Part shown: in pieces, positions 1 through 8,531 of the stretch
How positions within the stretch are numbered: the stretch's first letter is position 1
Layout: every line of letters starts with the position of its first letter
Origin: an uncultured SAR86 cluster bacterium
GTDB lineage: Bacteria; Pseudomonadota; Gammaproteobacteria; Magnimaribacterales; Magnimaribacteraceae
Assembly: GCA_902594545.1 (NCBI GenBank)
Contig: CACJMO010000001.1
Span: forward strand, 147,112 to 211,111
Direction: 5' to 3'
DNA length: 64,000 nucleotides
The notes under the pieces: generated by a model
The model's input: only the letters and a program-made list of their open reading frames with translations
Databases searched by the model: none
What the model was told of the DNA's origin: nothing
Position numbers and translations under genes: made by a program

Positions 1-198
1 TTTAGTACTCCTTACTTTTACAACCCACAAAGAGATTCCTTAATAGAGCCATTGCAAGAATTATCACTTTCTAAACCTAACTACAGATCTTTCACTTGGA
101 AAGAGTATATACAAGGAAGAATAGATGATAACTATAAGGATCTAGGTCAAGACGACATTCAAATCTCTAAATTCAAAATCAATCATCATCCAGCATAG
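1..198 (+). CDS. 2-oxoglutarate/Fe(II) oxygenase, isopenicillin N synthase-like, C-terminal fragment
   Basis: The reading frame is open from base 1 and stops at 196-198, giving the last 65 residues of a protein that starts outside the window. The fragment has the tail usual in the isopenicillin N synthase/gibberellin oxidase group of iron- and 2-oxoglutarate-dependent oxygenases: STPYFYNP near its start, then TWKEYIQGRIDDNY, then DDIQISKF at the end. The HxD...H iron ligands lie upstream and cannot be seen. The substrate is unknown. Its last 20 bases overlap the 3' end of the convergent SDR gene, so no terminator fits between them. Recognition is from a short C-terminal motif only. Confidence 0.7.
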   Translation, partial: FSTPYFYNPQRDSLIEPLQELSLSKPNYRSFTWKEYIQGRIDDNYKDLGQDDIQISKFKINHHPA

Positions 199-964
199 TT
201 GCGTGGTTCCACCATGCCAAGTCTGAAAATGCCCTCAGATCTAATTCATGCGTCCAGGCAGAACGATGTTGCTGCGATAAATGAAAATAAGTTTTGGCTA
301 TCTCCTCAGGCAATAACAGACCATCATGCTCCATTCCTTTGGTTTCTCTAAGCTGTTGATACATTTCAGGGCCTAACATTTTTCCTAAAGTATCAGGAGC
401 ATCCACGGCGCCATCTACAATAATGTGAGCTACGTGTACGCCTTTCGAAGCAAACTCAGCATTTAGAGACTGACAAAGCATCCTTCGTCCGGCCATAGCG
501 GCCGCGTGTGAGTGTTGAGTGGCATTTCCTCTCATGGCTGCAGTAGCTGAAGTAACCAAGATGGTCCCCTTTCCCCTCTCAACCATCAAAGGGCAAAGAA
601 TTTTAGCAACCCTAAATAGCCCAAAGCTTGCCATTTTCCATCCCCACTCAAATTCTTTATAGGTAGTCTGACTTAAAAGTTTCATTCCTGTTTGAGCACC
701 AAGATTGTAGATGACGACTTCAATCGGACCGACATCTTTTTCTACTTTATTTATGACTTCTTCTATTGCATCCTCTTCAATAGCATTAACTAGCTCGCCA
801 GAAGCTGAGCCTCCAGATTTTTCTATATTCTTTATAAGCCTGTCTAAACCTTCTTGATCAGAGCGTCGACACAAATGTGAGTGATACCCCTCATTCGCAA
901 ATTTTGCTGCTACAGTTCCTCCTATTCCGGCTCCTGCACCGAATACTAAACAAACTGGTTTCAT
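179..964 (-). CDS. SDR-family protein with substituted catalytic Tyr and Lys
   Basis: A 261-residue Rossmann protein of short-chain dehydrogenase size. Residues 8-15 hold the nucleotide-binding turn FGAGAGIG, and NLGA at about 87-90 replaces the usual NNAG. Ser139 sits where the catalytic Ser belongs. The active-site YxxxK, however, reads H153-A-A-A-M157, so both Tyr and Lys are lost although the flanking residues (TAAMRG, LCQSL) keep the family alignment. It may bind a nucleotide without normal oxidoreductase chemistry, or use another base. A strong AAGGAGAG ribosome site precedes the ATG. It follows the thioesterase gene by 11 bases and is probably co-transcribed with it. Substrate unknown. 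Confidence 0.8.
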   Translation of the reverse strand: MKPVCLVFGAGAGIGGTVAAKFANEGYHSHLCRRSDQEGLDRLIKNIEKSGGSASGELVNAIEEDAIEEVINKVEKDVGPIEVVIYNLGAQTGMKLLSQTTYKEFEWGWKMASFGLFRVAKILCPLMVERGKGTILVTSATAAMRGNATQHSHAAAMAGRRMLCQSLNAEFASKGVHVAHIIVDGAVDAPDTLGKMLGPEMYQQLRETKGMEHDGLLLPEEIAKTYFHLSQQHRSAWTHELDLRAFSDLAWWNHATMLDDD

Positions 965-975
965 TCTTCTCTCCT

Positions 976-1383
976 TTAATTGATATCTACTGGTTGAGCT
1001 GTATGCATTAAAGTAGCAACCAGCTTATTATCTAAATTGAATATTCTTCCCTCTGACGTTGCGCTTCTGCTGCCTAGTTTAATTATTTTGACTTCCATGG
1101 TTGCTCTTCCTATAGGAAGCGGCCTATGAAATAAAACATGTAAATCAGTAGTCATTGGTGCTTTTTTCTCTTTATAACCCGAAATCATTGCAGCTGAAGT
1201 AGCATCATCCAAAGCAGTTGTGATCATTCCTCCTTGTACAAAACCCATTGGGTTGCTACAAAGCTCATTGAACTCGCAGGAAAAAGTAAACACATCATCA
1301 GTGACAGAAACAAACTGAAGATTTAAAAATTCCATTGATTTTCCAAAGAACTCTTCACTAAATTTTTTCAATTTTTCTTCCAT
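976..1383 (-). CDS. PaaI-type hotdog thioesterase
   Basis: A 135-residue single-hotdog protein of the PaaI/4HBT thioesterase group, which hydrolyses acyl-CoA thioesters in the cytoplasm. The signature lies in the middle: NPMGFVQGGMITTALDDA, with an Asp-Asp on the long helix and the Gly-Gly turn before it. The C-terminal strand FHRPLPIGRATMEVKI is also typical. It is the first gene of a two-gene minus-strand unit with the atypical SDR, and it is divergent from the acyl-CoA dehydrogenase pair with 162 bases between. This placing suggests acyl-CoA turnover. The chain length used cannot be read from sequence. Confidence 0.85.
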   Translation of the reverse strand: MEEKLKKFSEEFFGKSMEFLNLQFVSVTDDVFTFSCEFNELCSNPMGFVQGGMITTALDDATSAAMISGYKEKKAPMTTDLHVLFHRPLPIGRATMEVKIIKLGSRSATSEGRIFNLDNKLVATLMHTAQPVDIN

Positions 1384-1545
1384 GACGAAACTATCTTAAT
1401 CTTAAAAAGAAAAAAATTGAAACTGGATAGGAAATTGTTGATGAAATGATAGCTGTCGGGCCTTGATAATGCTTATTTTTCCTAGCTTTAGAGTCTAAAA
1501 AACATTAGTATTTACCCTCATTTCAATAAATTCTAAGCACAAAAT

Positions 1546-2718
1546 ATGGATATAAATCTAAGCACTGAAGATCTACAGTTTAGGGATGAAGTAAGGTCTT
1601 TTTTCGAAGAAAACAAAATTAAGCAAGGTGAAGATTATTTCGCTTGGCGTGAAGGTTGGTTCAAAAAAGCTCGTGAAAAGGGTGGCTGGGATGTACCCAA
1701 GTGGCCAGCTAAATTTGGTGGACCAGGATGGACACCTACTCAACATTACATTTGGGAACAAGAAACAGCTCAGGCAAATTTACCCTTCGACCTTCCATTT
1801 GGATTGGGCATGTTGGCTCCAATACTGATGAACTATGGGAGTGAAGAGCAACAAGAAAGATTCTTGCCTGATATAAGAGATAGGAAAGTAAACTGGTGTC
1901 AGGGGTATTCTGAACCAGGTGCAGGTTCTGACTTAGCAAATTTAAAAACTAAAGCTGTACTGTCTAAAGACGGCACTTACTATACCGTTAACGGCTCAAA
2001 AATATGGACGACGCTTGCACACATGGCCGATTGGATTTTTTGCTTAACTAGAACTGATGATTCAGGAATCAAACAGCAAGGAATTACATTCCTACTTTTT
2101 CCAATGAAACAAGAAGGTATAGAGGTAAAACCTATCATTACACTAGGCGGATCCCATACTGTTAATACTGTTCATTTCACAGACGTTAAGGTTCCTGTTG
2201 AAAATAGAATTGGAGAAGAAGGCAAAGGATGGACCTATGCAAAAGGTCTTTTAGAACATGAAAGAACAGGTCTTGCAGGGCTTTCTAAATCTTTAGTGGA
2301 GCTGGAACAACTGAAAGACAAAGCCAGAACAATTCAAAGAGGCAATGGCAATCTAATGGATGAAGCTAGCTATAAATCTAAAGTTGGTGAACTTGAGATA
2401 GATTTATTAGCCACAGAGTTTACAGAATTAAGAAGCTTAGCATCTGCTGCATCAGGTGGAGAACCAGGTCCAGAATCTTCTATCCTGAAGCTTAAAGGAA
2501 CTGAAATAAAACAACGGATACAAAAATTAACTGTTGAAGCTAGTGGCATTTATGCTTCTGCCTGGGGCGATAAAGGTGCCGGTCCATCTTTTGCTAAAGG
2601 TGGAACAGCAGGATATTTAAACAGTCGTTATTTCACCATTTATGGTGGAGCTAGCGAAGTACAGAAAGATATTGTCGCTAAAAAAGTTCTTGGACTTACC
2701 ACAGGAAAATCAAAATGA
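1546..2718 (+). CDS. Acyl-CoA dehydrogenase (first of an overlapping pair)
   Basis: A 390-residue FAD-dependent acyl-CoA dehydrogenase that would oxidise an acyl-CoA to the 2-enoyl-CoA. The fold shows an N-terminal helical domain, the FAD/substrate signature GYSEPGAGSDLA at residues 120-131, and the C-terminal IYGGASEVQKDIVAKKVLG. The MCAD-type catalytic Glu (YEGT) is absent: this protein has YGGA at 366-369, so the base must be elsewhere, as in isovaleryl-CoA dehydrogenase, or the activity needs its partner. The next gene overlaps the stop by 4 bases (ATGA). Adjacent unlike dehydrogenases of this kind often form alpha2beta2 enzymes for branched or steroid-type acyl-CoAs; that part is inference. 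Confidence 0.9.
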   Translation: MDINLSTEDLQFRDEVRSFFEENKIKQGEDYFAWREGWFKKAREKGGWDVPKWPAKFGGPGWTPTQHYIWEQETAQANLPFDLPFGLGMLAPILMNYGSEEQQERFLPDIRDRKVNWCQGYSEPGAGSDLANLKTKAVLSKDGTYYTVNGSKIWTTLAHMADWIFCLTRTDDSGIKQQGITFLLFPMKQEGIEVKPIITLGGSHTVNTVHFTDVKVPVENRIGEEGKGWTYAKGLLEHERTGLAGLSKSLVELEQLKDKARTIQRGNGNLMDEASYKSKVGELEIDLLATEFTELRSLASAASGGEPGPESSILKLKGTEIKQRIQKLTVEASGIYASAWGDKGAGPSFAKGGTAGYLNSRYFTIYGGASEVQKDIVAKKVLGLTTGKSK

Positions 2719-3842
2719 ATTTTGAATTATCCGAAGAACAAAAAATGATTCAGCAAAGCGTCGAGCGCTTTGTTCAAGAAAACTATGACCTTACAAACAG
2801 AGTGAAGATAAGCTCTGAAGACCCTGGATACAGTCAAGATTATTGGACAGCGATGGCTGAATTGGGGTGGTTAGGTCTCGCCTTTAGCGAAGAGGATGGA
2901 GGATTTGGAGGAAATCAAATTGATACTCTTGTATTGATGGAACAATTTGGTAAGGGTCTAGTTTTAGAACCTTTCTTGGCAAATATAGTACTTGGCGGTG
3001 GAGCCATAAAAAGAGGAGGTACTCCTGCAATAAAAGAATCCGTATTACCAAATCTAATTGAAGGAAATCTCCAAGTCACTTTGGCATATGCTGAAGAGCA
3101 AAGTAGATTTGATATAGAAGACGTTGCAACAGCTGCGAGAGAAGATGGGAATAATTTCATTATCAATGGGAAAAAATCCATGGTATTGAATGCCGAATCT
3201 GCTGATAAGATTGTTGTTGTTACAAGAACAAATGGAAGCCAAGTTGATGAAGATGGCATTTCTCTATTTCTAGTAGATGCAACCTCTGCAGGTATTGAAA
3301 GAGAAAATTTTCCAACAGTTGATGGGTTGAGAGCTTCGGAAATTACATTTACGGATGTTGAAGTGTCTTCTGATAATTTAATCGGAGAAAAAGATAAAGG
3401 CTTCTCAATACTTCAAGCTGTCGTAAACGATGCGATTCTTGCATTATCTGCCGAAGCTGTAGGCGCAATGGAGGTTCTTTACAAAGATACTGTTGAATAC
3501 ACACAACAGAGAGAGCAATTTGATCACCCTCTTTCAGACTTTCAGGTTCTTCAGCATAGAATGGTTGATATGTTTATGGAGTATGAACAATGTAAATCTC
3601 TTTTATTAAGGGCAACAATGGAAACGGTACAAGATCCAATTCTTGCGCAGAGGACAGTGCATGCACTGAAGCACTTAATTGGAAAATCGGGTATTTTTGT
3701 TGGCGAAAGTGCAGTACAACTTCATGGAGGGATGGGAGTGACTGAAGAGCTAAGAATTGGACACTTCTTCAAAAGATTATTGGTAATTGATTCTCAGTTT
3801 GGGAATTCTGATTTTCATCTGGATAAATTTACCAGCCTATAA
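2715..3842 (+). CDS. Acyl-CoA dehydrogenase (second of an overlapping pair)
   Basis: A 375-residue acyl-CoA dehydrogenase homologue, only distantly like the gene before it. It has the N-terminal helical domain, a middle beta domain (ITFTDVEVSSDNLIGEKDKGF) and the C-terminal helical domain with FDHPLSDFQVLQHRMVDM and HGGMGVTEE at 337-345. The GYSEPGAGSDLA motif is degraded (AYAEEQSRFDIEDV), and the end of the protein has FGNS rather than YEGT. It could be the non-catalytic or FAD-sharing half of a heteromer with the preceding protein. The ATGA overlap makes translational coupling and a fixed ratio likely. A serine hydrolase gene follows after 2 bases. Confidence 0.88.
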   Translation: MNFELSEEQKMIQQSVERFVQENYDLTNRVKISSEDPGYSQDYWTAMAELGWLGLAFSEEDGGFGGNQIDTLVLMEQFGKGLVLEPFLANIVLGGGAIKRGGTPAIKESVLPNLIEGNLQVTLAYAEEQSRFDIEDVATAAREDGNNFIINGKKSMVLNAESADKIVVVTRTNGSQVDEDGISLFLVDATSAGIERENFPTVDGLRASEITFTDVEVSSDNLIGEKDKGFSILQAVVNDAILALSAEAVGAMEVLYKDTVEYTQQREQFDHPLSDFQVLQHRMVDMFMEYEQCKSLLLRATMETVQDPILAQRTVHALKHLIGKSGIFVGESAVQLHGGMGVTEELRIGHFFKRLLVIDSQFGNSDFHLDKFTSL

Positions 3843-3844
3843 AA

Positions 3845-5005
3845 TTGCTCGATATAAATTCAACAAAGCTTGATAGCTTATTTAGTGAAGCTGTCAATAA
3901 TGATATTCCTGGGGTCTCTGCTGCTGTAGTGTCTAAAGAAGATAGTCTATATAAAGGTCATTTTGGATTTGCAGACCTCAATCAAAATAAGCCGATAGAT
4001 GACTCTTCTCTGTTTAGAATTGCATCTATGACAAAGGCTGTTACATCGGTCTGTATTTTTCAATTAATTGAAAAAGGAGTAATTTCCCTAGATAGTCCAC
4101 TGAAAAATTTCTTTCCTGAAGTTTCCGAAAAGAAAATTATTGATGGGTTTGATGACCAAGGGAATCCGATCATGTCTGATCCATCAAATGATATAACAAT
4201 AGGCAATCTACTTACACACACTTCAGGATTGGCCTATGAAATGTGGAATGAGAATATCTCTACATTGGTACAGAAAGGAGAGCTTGCAAGCATGTTTTCA
4301 GTCACTGATGATTTCTTAAAAGCTCCTCTTGTCTTCAATCCTGGAACAAGTTGGGAGTACGGTATTGGAATAGATTGGTTGGGTGTCCTGATAGAAAAGC
4401 TTGCTGATTGTTCACTTCAGGAATATATGACTTTAAATGTGTTTGAGCCTTTAGGAATGAACAGTACCTCGTATGATTTAGATAAGACCGAACAAGAACG
4501 TATGGTCAATGTATATACAAGAACTGGTGATGGATATGAAGCAATGCCTTTCTCCGTGCCAGAGAAATCTGCAATATATTCTGGCGGTGGTGGTTTAATT
4601 TCAAACCTAAAAGACTACTCACAGTTTTTAAAAGTATTTCTCAATTCAGGAAAGGTCAATGAAACTAAAATTCTTTCAGAGTCATCGGTGAATATCATGA
4701 TGCAAAGCTTGAATGAAGAGATAGCCATGACAAAACTACCCTCTCAAAACTCAGTACTTACCAAAGATATGGAATTTTTTCCGCAAGCTCATAAATCTTG
4801 GAGTCCGGGGTTTATGATAAATCATTCTGACGCAGAAACAGGTAGACCTAAAAATGCTGCTGGATGGGCGGGAATCTTCAATTCATATTTCTGGATAGAT
4901 AAAAAGAATGAGATTGCAGGACTTATTCTCATGCAAATGTTGCCCTTCATAGACGATGGTTGTATTAAAACACTCCAAAACTTTGAAAAGGCAGTTTATA
5001 AATAA
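3845..5005 (+). CDS. Serine hydrolase of the class C beta-lactamase/esterase fold
   Basis: A 386-residue protein of the beta-lactamase-related family (penicillin-binding protein-like esterases). The nucleophile motif is S61-M-T-K64 inside FRIASMTKAV, HTSGL is at 125-129, and Tyr172 (YGIG) holds the place of the class C YxN tyrosine without the Asn. No signal peptide is visible, which argues for a cytoplasmic esterase rather than a resistance enzyme. The start is TTG at 3845, two bases after the upstream stop, so it probably shares the acyl-CoA dehydrogenase transcript. It may hydrolyse an ester or lactone made in the same pathway; the substrate is unknown. Confidence 0.82.
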   Translation: MLDINSTKLDSLFSEAVNNDIPGVSAAVVSKEDSLYKGHFGFADLNQNKPIDDSSLFRIASMTKAVTSVCIFQLIEKGVISLDSPLKNFFPEVSEKKIIDGFDDQGNPIMSDPSNDITIGNLLTHTSGLAYEMWNENISTLVQKGELASMFSVTDDFLKAPLVFNPGTSWEYGIGIDWLGVLIEKLADCSLQEYMTLNVFEPLGMNSTSYDLDKTEQERMVNVYTRTGDGYEAMPFSVPEKSAIYSGGGGLISNLKDYSQFLKVFLNSGKVNETKILSESSVNIMMQSLNEEIAMTKLPSQNSVLTKDMEFFPQAHKSWSPGFMINHSDAETGRPKNAAGWAGIFNSYFWIDKKNEIAGLILMQMLPFIDDGCIKTLQNFEKAVYK

Positions 5006-5053
5006 GCTTCATCTATTCGAACTTATTATTATTTATCCGGTCCATACAAGTAT

Positions 5054-5518
5054 ATGAAACATCTATTACCTATTCTTTTAATCACCAGTATATTATCTAG
5101 CTGTGCAACTTCCTCTTTGAAGCCTGACACTTATGACCGAAAATCTGCCCAAGTTATTTCGAATGTACTCTATGGAGAGGTTGTTTCAGTAAAAAAAGTT
5201 GCTATAGAAGGGAGTACCAAATCTGGGACTTTAGTTGGAGGTTTAGTTGGAGCAGCTGCTGGCAGTGAAATTAGCGACTCGAAACCAGAATCTGAAATAG
5301 GAGCTGTTCTTGGCGGGGCTATCGGAGCAACAATTGGTGGAAATCTATCAAAAAATTTGCAAAAAGTTGATGGTATCCAATTAACCATAAATCTAGACGA
5401 TGGGAGAACCGTATCGATAGTTCAAGAAATTGGAGACTATAAGTTCTCAGTTGGAGATCTGGTTGAAGTTATTTCTACAAAAGGTAAAACTCGAGTCTCC
5501 CCTTCTGGAATAAATTAG
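5054..5518 (+). CDS. Glycine-zipper outer-membrane lipoprotein, SlyB-like
   Basis: A 154-residue lipoprotein. The leader ends in a clear lipobox, LSSC with Cys17. The middle holds two glycine-zipper helices, GTLVGGLVGAAAGSEI and GAVLGGAIGATIGGNL, as in the 17-kDa antigen/SlyB family. The C-terminal part is a small beta domain (DGRTVSIVQE, VGDLVEVIS). Such proteins sit in the outer-membrane inner leaflet and stabilise the envelope. It stands between two hydrolase genes in the same direction; a small inverted repeat follows it. Lys/Asp at the position after Cys does not suggest inner-membrane retention. The exact function is not known for this branch. Confidence 0.85.
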   Translation: MKHLLPILLITSILSSCATSSLKPDTYDRKSAQVISNVLYGEVVSVKKVAIEGSTKSGTLVGGLVGAAAGSEISDSKPESEIGAVLGGAIGATIGGNLSKNLQKVDGIQLTINLDDGRTVSIVQEIGDYKFSVGDLVEVISTKGKTRVSPSGIN

Positions 5519-5539
5519 GAACCTCAAAATCTCTACACT

Positions 5540-5557
5540 AGCTGCTAAATAGCAGTT
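5540..5557 (+). terminator. Weak hairpin between lipoprotein and acylase genes
   Basis: AGCTGCT and AGCAGTT can form a 7-pair stem with one G-U pair around an AAAT loop, starting 21 bases after the lipoprotein stop. There is no clear run of T after it, so termination is uncertain. It may be a weak terminator or chance. Confidence 0.25.
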
Positions 5558-5583
5558 ACTTGTACAATATGCCTTAAAAAGAT

Positions 5584-7680
5584 ATGCGTAAAATTCTTCT
5601 ATTAATAACAAGCCTGGTCCTAGTATCGTGTCAATCTGTCGATAAAAAAACTCAAGACCTTTATCTAAAAAAATCTCAAGCTTATGAAGCAAAGATAACT
5701 AGAGATATTTGGGGCGTACCTCATGTATATGGGAAAACTGATGCCGATGCGGCATTTGGTCTCGCCTTTGCTCATGCCGAAGATGACTTTAAGAATATTG
5801 CAGAGAATATGTATTTGTACCGAGCACAAATGGGTTTAAAAGATGGAATAAGCGGCGCCGTGCAAGATTATTTAATTAAAGTTCTAAAAATTCGTGAGAA
5901 TATTGATGAAAATTACTTCAAGGATATAGACGAAGACGTTAGAAAAGTAATAGAAGCCTATGCTGCAGGCATAAATTATTGGATGATTCAAAACCCTGAA
6001 AATGAATATAACCATTTCTTCCCAGTTACTGAAAAAGATATTATTGCTGGCTTTGCCATTCAAAACCTTTTCTTTTCGGGTGTCGTAAGCTCTATCGAAA
6101 AGCTCCAAAGAGAAGAAACTGTAAAAGAGGAATATACTAACCTATATAAAAATCAAGAGTTCGTGACTGGATCGAATGTATTCGCAGTAAATTCGAATAA
6201 AACGTCTGATTCGTCTACACGTATAATCATTAATTCTCATCAACCGCTCGATGGTCCGTTAGCCTGGTATGAAGCCCATCTGCAGAGTGATGAGGGTTGG
6301 AATATGATGGGAGGCTTGTTCCCGGGCTCGCCATTTGTTTTTGTGGGATTTAATGAAAACATTGCATGGGGCTTCACCGTCAATAAACCAGATCTGTCAG
6401 ATAGCTACCTCTTAAAAGTAAATCCTGAGAACAAAGATCAATATCTGCTCGATGGAAAATGGGAAAATTTCACGACCGAAACTCTGGAATTACCTGTAAA
6501 AATATTTGGTCCTATTAAATGGACTGTAGAAAGAGAAGCAAAATATTCAAAGCACGGGCCTGTTCTAGAAATTGGTGATAAAAACTATGCTCTGAGATTT
6601 TCAGGAATGGATGATATTAAGCAAGTCAATCAGTGGTTTGCCATGAATAAATCCAATTCTCTCGAGGAGTGGCAAGAAGCCATGAAAAAGAGATCTATTA
6701 TTTCCTTCAATGGTGTCTTTGCTGACAAAGAAGATAATATTTATTTCTTACACAACGCTTCGTCGCCGAGAAGGAAAGAAGGTATAAACTGGAAAGGTGT
6801 ATTAGATGGCTCAAGATCAGAGCTAATATGGACTGAAATCGTTGGTTTCAAAGAAATTCCACAATTGATTAATCCGGTTTCTGGCTGGATTGCCAGTACC
6901 AATCAAGATCCATTTAAAGTGACTGATATAAGTGATAATCTCGATCCAGGAGATTATTCCCCTACATTAGGACTTCAAACTAGAATGACTAATCGAGCTT
7001 ACAGATCAATAGAACTTTTTGGAGAATACGAAAAGGTTGATGAAGAAATTTTTGACCTTATAAAATTTGATAATAAATATTCAAAGCAATCAAGATCCTA
7101 TAAGTATATCGCAGACCTATTTGATAGAAATTTCGAAAAAACTGAATTAATTGAAGCAGTAGAAGTTCTGAAAAGTTGGGATCTTCATACCGACTATGAT
7201 AATGAATCTGCAGCTCTGGGGGTGTGTGTATTGTCCAGCGAATGGATATCTGAACAAGGTCAAAGAATACCCCAAGATCCCGAAAAATCTCTAGAAGATT
7301 GTATACAAGAAATGAAAAGTACCTATGGAAAATTAACTCCTAAGTGGTCAGAAAGGAATTTTATTGTTAGAGGCGATAAGAAAGTTTCCGTTCAAGGTGG
7401 ACCAGATGTTCTAAGAGCAATTTACGGACGGAATGATGAAGAAGGAGATTTAAAGGCCTCAGGAGGAGATGGGCTATACATTCATGTTAGCTGGGATAGT
7501 AATGGCATCCAAGAATCAAAAAGCATACATCAATATGGAAGCGCAACTCAGAATCAACTTTCAAAACATTATGATGATCAAGTAGACCTTTATGTCAGAG
7601 AGAAATACAAGCCAACTTTTTTTAAAAAAACTGATCTGGAAAAAAACATCTCTGATATCTACTATGTACCTTATAAATAA
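5584..7680 (+). CDS. Penicillin/acyl-homoserine-lactone acylase family lipoprotein (Ntn hydrolase)
   Basis: A 698-residue precursor of the penicillin amidase family (AHL acylase, aculeacin acylase, cephalosporin acylase). The leader has a lipobox, LVSC at 13-16, so it is likely anchored to the outer membrane. The alpha chain begins with ITRDIWGVPHVYG. The autocatalytic site is Gly196-Ser197 (TGSNVFAV), where Ser197 would be the N-terminal nucleophile of the beta chain; INSHQPL, GGLFPGSPFVFVGFNENIAWGFT and the later ASTNQDP follow in family order. It would cleave an amide bond of an acylated amine. Fatty-acyl amides, AHL signals or lipopeptides are all possible, and the sequence does not choose. 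Confidence 0.88.
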   Translation: MRKILLLITSLVLVSCQSVDKKTQDLYLKKSQAYEAKITRDIWGVPHVYGKTDADAAFGLAFAHAEDDFKNIAENMYLYRAQMGLKDGISGAVQDYLIKVLKIRENIDENYFKDIDEDVRKVIEAYAAGINYWMIQNPENEYNHFFPVTEKDIIAGFAIQNLFFSGVVSSIEKLQREETVKEEYTNLYKNQEFVTGSNVFAVNSNKTSDSSTRIIINSHQPLDGPLAWYEAHLQSDEGWNMMGGLFPGSPFVFVGFNENIAWGFTVNKPDLSDSYLLKVNPENKDQYLLDGKWENFTTETLELPVKIFGPIKWTVEREAKYSKHGPVLEIGDKNYALRFSGMDDIKQVNQWFAMNKSNSLEEWQEAMKKRSIISFNGVFADKEDNIYFLHNASSPRRKEGINWKGVLDGSRSELIWTEIVGFKEIPQLINPVSGWIASTNQDPFKVTDISDNLDPGDYSPTLGLQTRMTNRAYRSIELFGEYEKVDEEIFDLIKFDNKYSKQSRSYKYIADLFDRNFEKTELIEAVEVLKSWDLHTDYDNESAALGVCVLSSEWISEQGQRIPQDPEKSLEDCIQEMKSTYGKLTPKWSERNFIVRGDKKVSVQGGPDVLRAIYGRNDEEGDLKASGGDGLYIHVSWDSNGIQESKSIHQYGSATQNQLSKHYDDQVDLYVREKYKPTFFKKTDLEKNISDIYYVPYK

Positions 7681-7687
7681 TTAAAAA

Positions 7688-8080
7688 ATGCTAAGTATAT
7701 TTGATGAATTACAAATCCTAATTTCAGGAATTATTTGTGGATTAATTTTATTTCAGTCTATTTTTGTAGCTCCTACCGTATTCAAAGAATTAGCAGAAGA
7801 GCATAGGCCAGTAATATTAAGGTCTCTTTTCCCGAAGTTGTTTAAATCGATTGCAACGCTTGGTTTAGTTTTCTTATTATTAGCTATTGAATCTATGTCA
7901 GGTTATATACTAGGTTTAATCACAACAATATCTGGCATTATTTGTTTATCTTTGATTGGTGCCACTAATAAAGCTAGAGATGAAGGAAATAATAGAAGAT
8001 TTGCCCTTCTTCACAGAATTAGTGTGCTGCTTACAATGACAGTTCTTGTACTGAATACTTTATGGATATTTTTAAATTAA
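7688..8080 (+). CDS. Small membrane protein, DUF4149/TMEM205-like
   Basis: A 130-residue protein with about four membrane helices: 8-28, 55-70, 75-93 and 110-128. The order and the conserved bits (GLILFQSIFVAPTVF, then RSLFPKLFK) fit DUF4149/TMEM205-like proteins, whose role is not settled. It starts 7 bases after the acylase stop and is followed 4 bases later by a PsiE-like gene, so the three appear co-transcribed. Nothing in the sequence ties it to the acylase beyond order. Confidence 0.7.
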   Translation: MLSIFDELQILISGIICGLILFQSIFVAPTVFKELAEEHRPVILRSLFPKLFKSIATLGLVFLLLAIESMSGYILGLITTISGIICLSLIGATNKARDEGNNRRFALLHRISVLLTMTVLVLNTLWIFLN

Positions 8081-8084
8081 AATC

Positions 8085-8531
8085 ATGAAAGAAAAAATAA
8101 ATAAAATCCTTAATCAAGGCGTGAATAAAGGCTTGAGCTGGACAACTATAGCAAGTGAAAAATTACTTTTAGCTTTGATTGGAATATCTACCTGCATTGC
8201 TTCAGCAGTCTATTTGTATGAGATGTTAATTAGACAGGAGATACTTCTAAGCGATCTCTTTATGCTTTTCATTTATGCAGAAATACTTGCTATGGTTGGA
8301 GCATTTTATAGTACAAATAGGATTCCGGTTACTTTGCCTATAATTGTTGCTATCACTGCATTATGTCGATTAATAATCATGCAGACCAAAGACATGGACG
8401 GTATGATGGTGATGTGGGAGGCTGGAGCGATACTCATTCTCTCTGCCGCTGCTTACTTAATGAGCCTAAAAGACAAATTAAGTTTAGAAAAATTAAAAGG
8501 AGAAACCGAAGATCATAAAGATTTAAGATAA
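8085..8531 (+). CDS. PsiE-family membrane protein
   Basis: A 148-residue protein with a short basic N-terminus and four hydrophobic helices, of the phosphate-starvation-inducible PsiE family. The typical central stretch is LLSDLFMLFIYAEILAMVGAFY, followed by IPVTLPIIVAITALCRLIIM. PsiE is controlled by phosphate or cAMP in enteric bacteria, but its molecular job is unknown. No Pho box could be recognised upstream because the gene follows DUF4149 by 4 bases. Its 3' end overlaps the convergent gene at 8513 by 19 bases. Confidence 0.8.
   Translation: MKEKINKILNQGVNKGLSWTTIASEKLLLALIGISTCIASAVYLYEMLIRQEILLSDLFMLFIYAEILAMVGAFYSTNRIPVTLPIIVAITALCRLIIMQTKDMDGMMVMWEAGAILILSAAAYLMSLKDKLSLEKLKGETEDHKDLR

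Noticed and set aside
1384-1545. A protein-coding gene in the divergent gap
   Set aside because: No frame with start, ribosome site and coding character was found; it probably holds promoters for both directions.
3845-5005. Antibiotic-resistance beta-lactamase
   Set aside because: No leader peptide, a changed YxN motif, and an acyl-CoA gene context point to an esterase.
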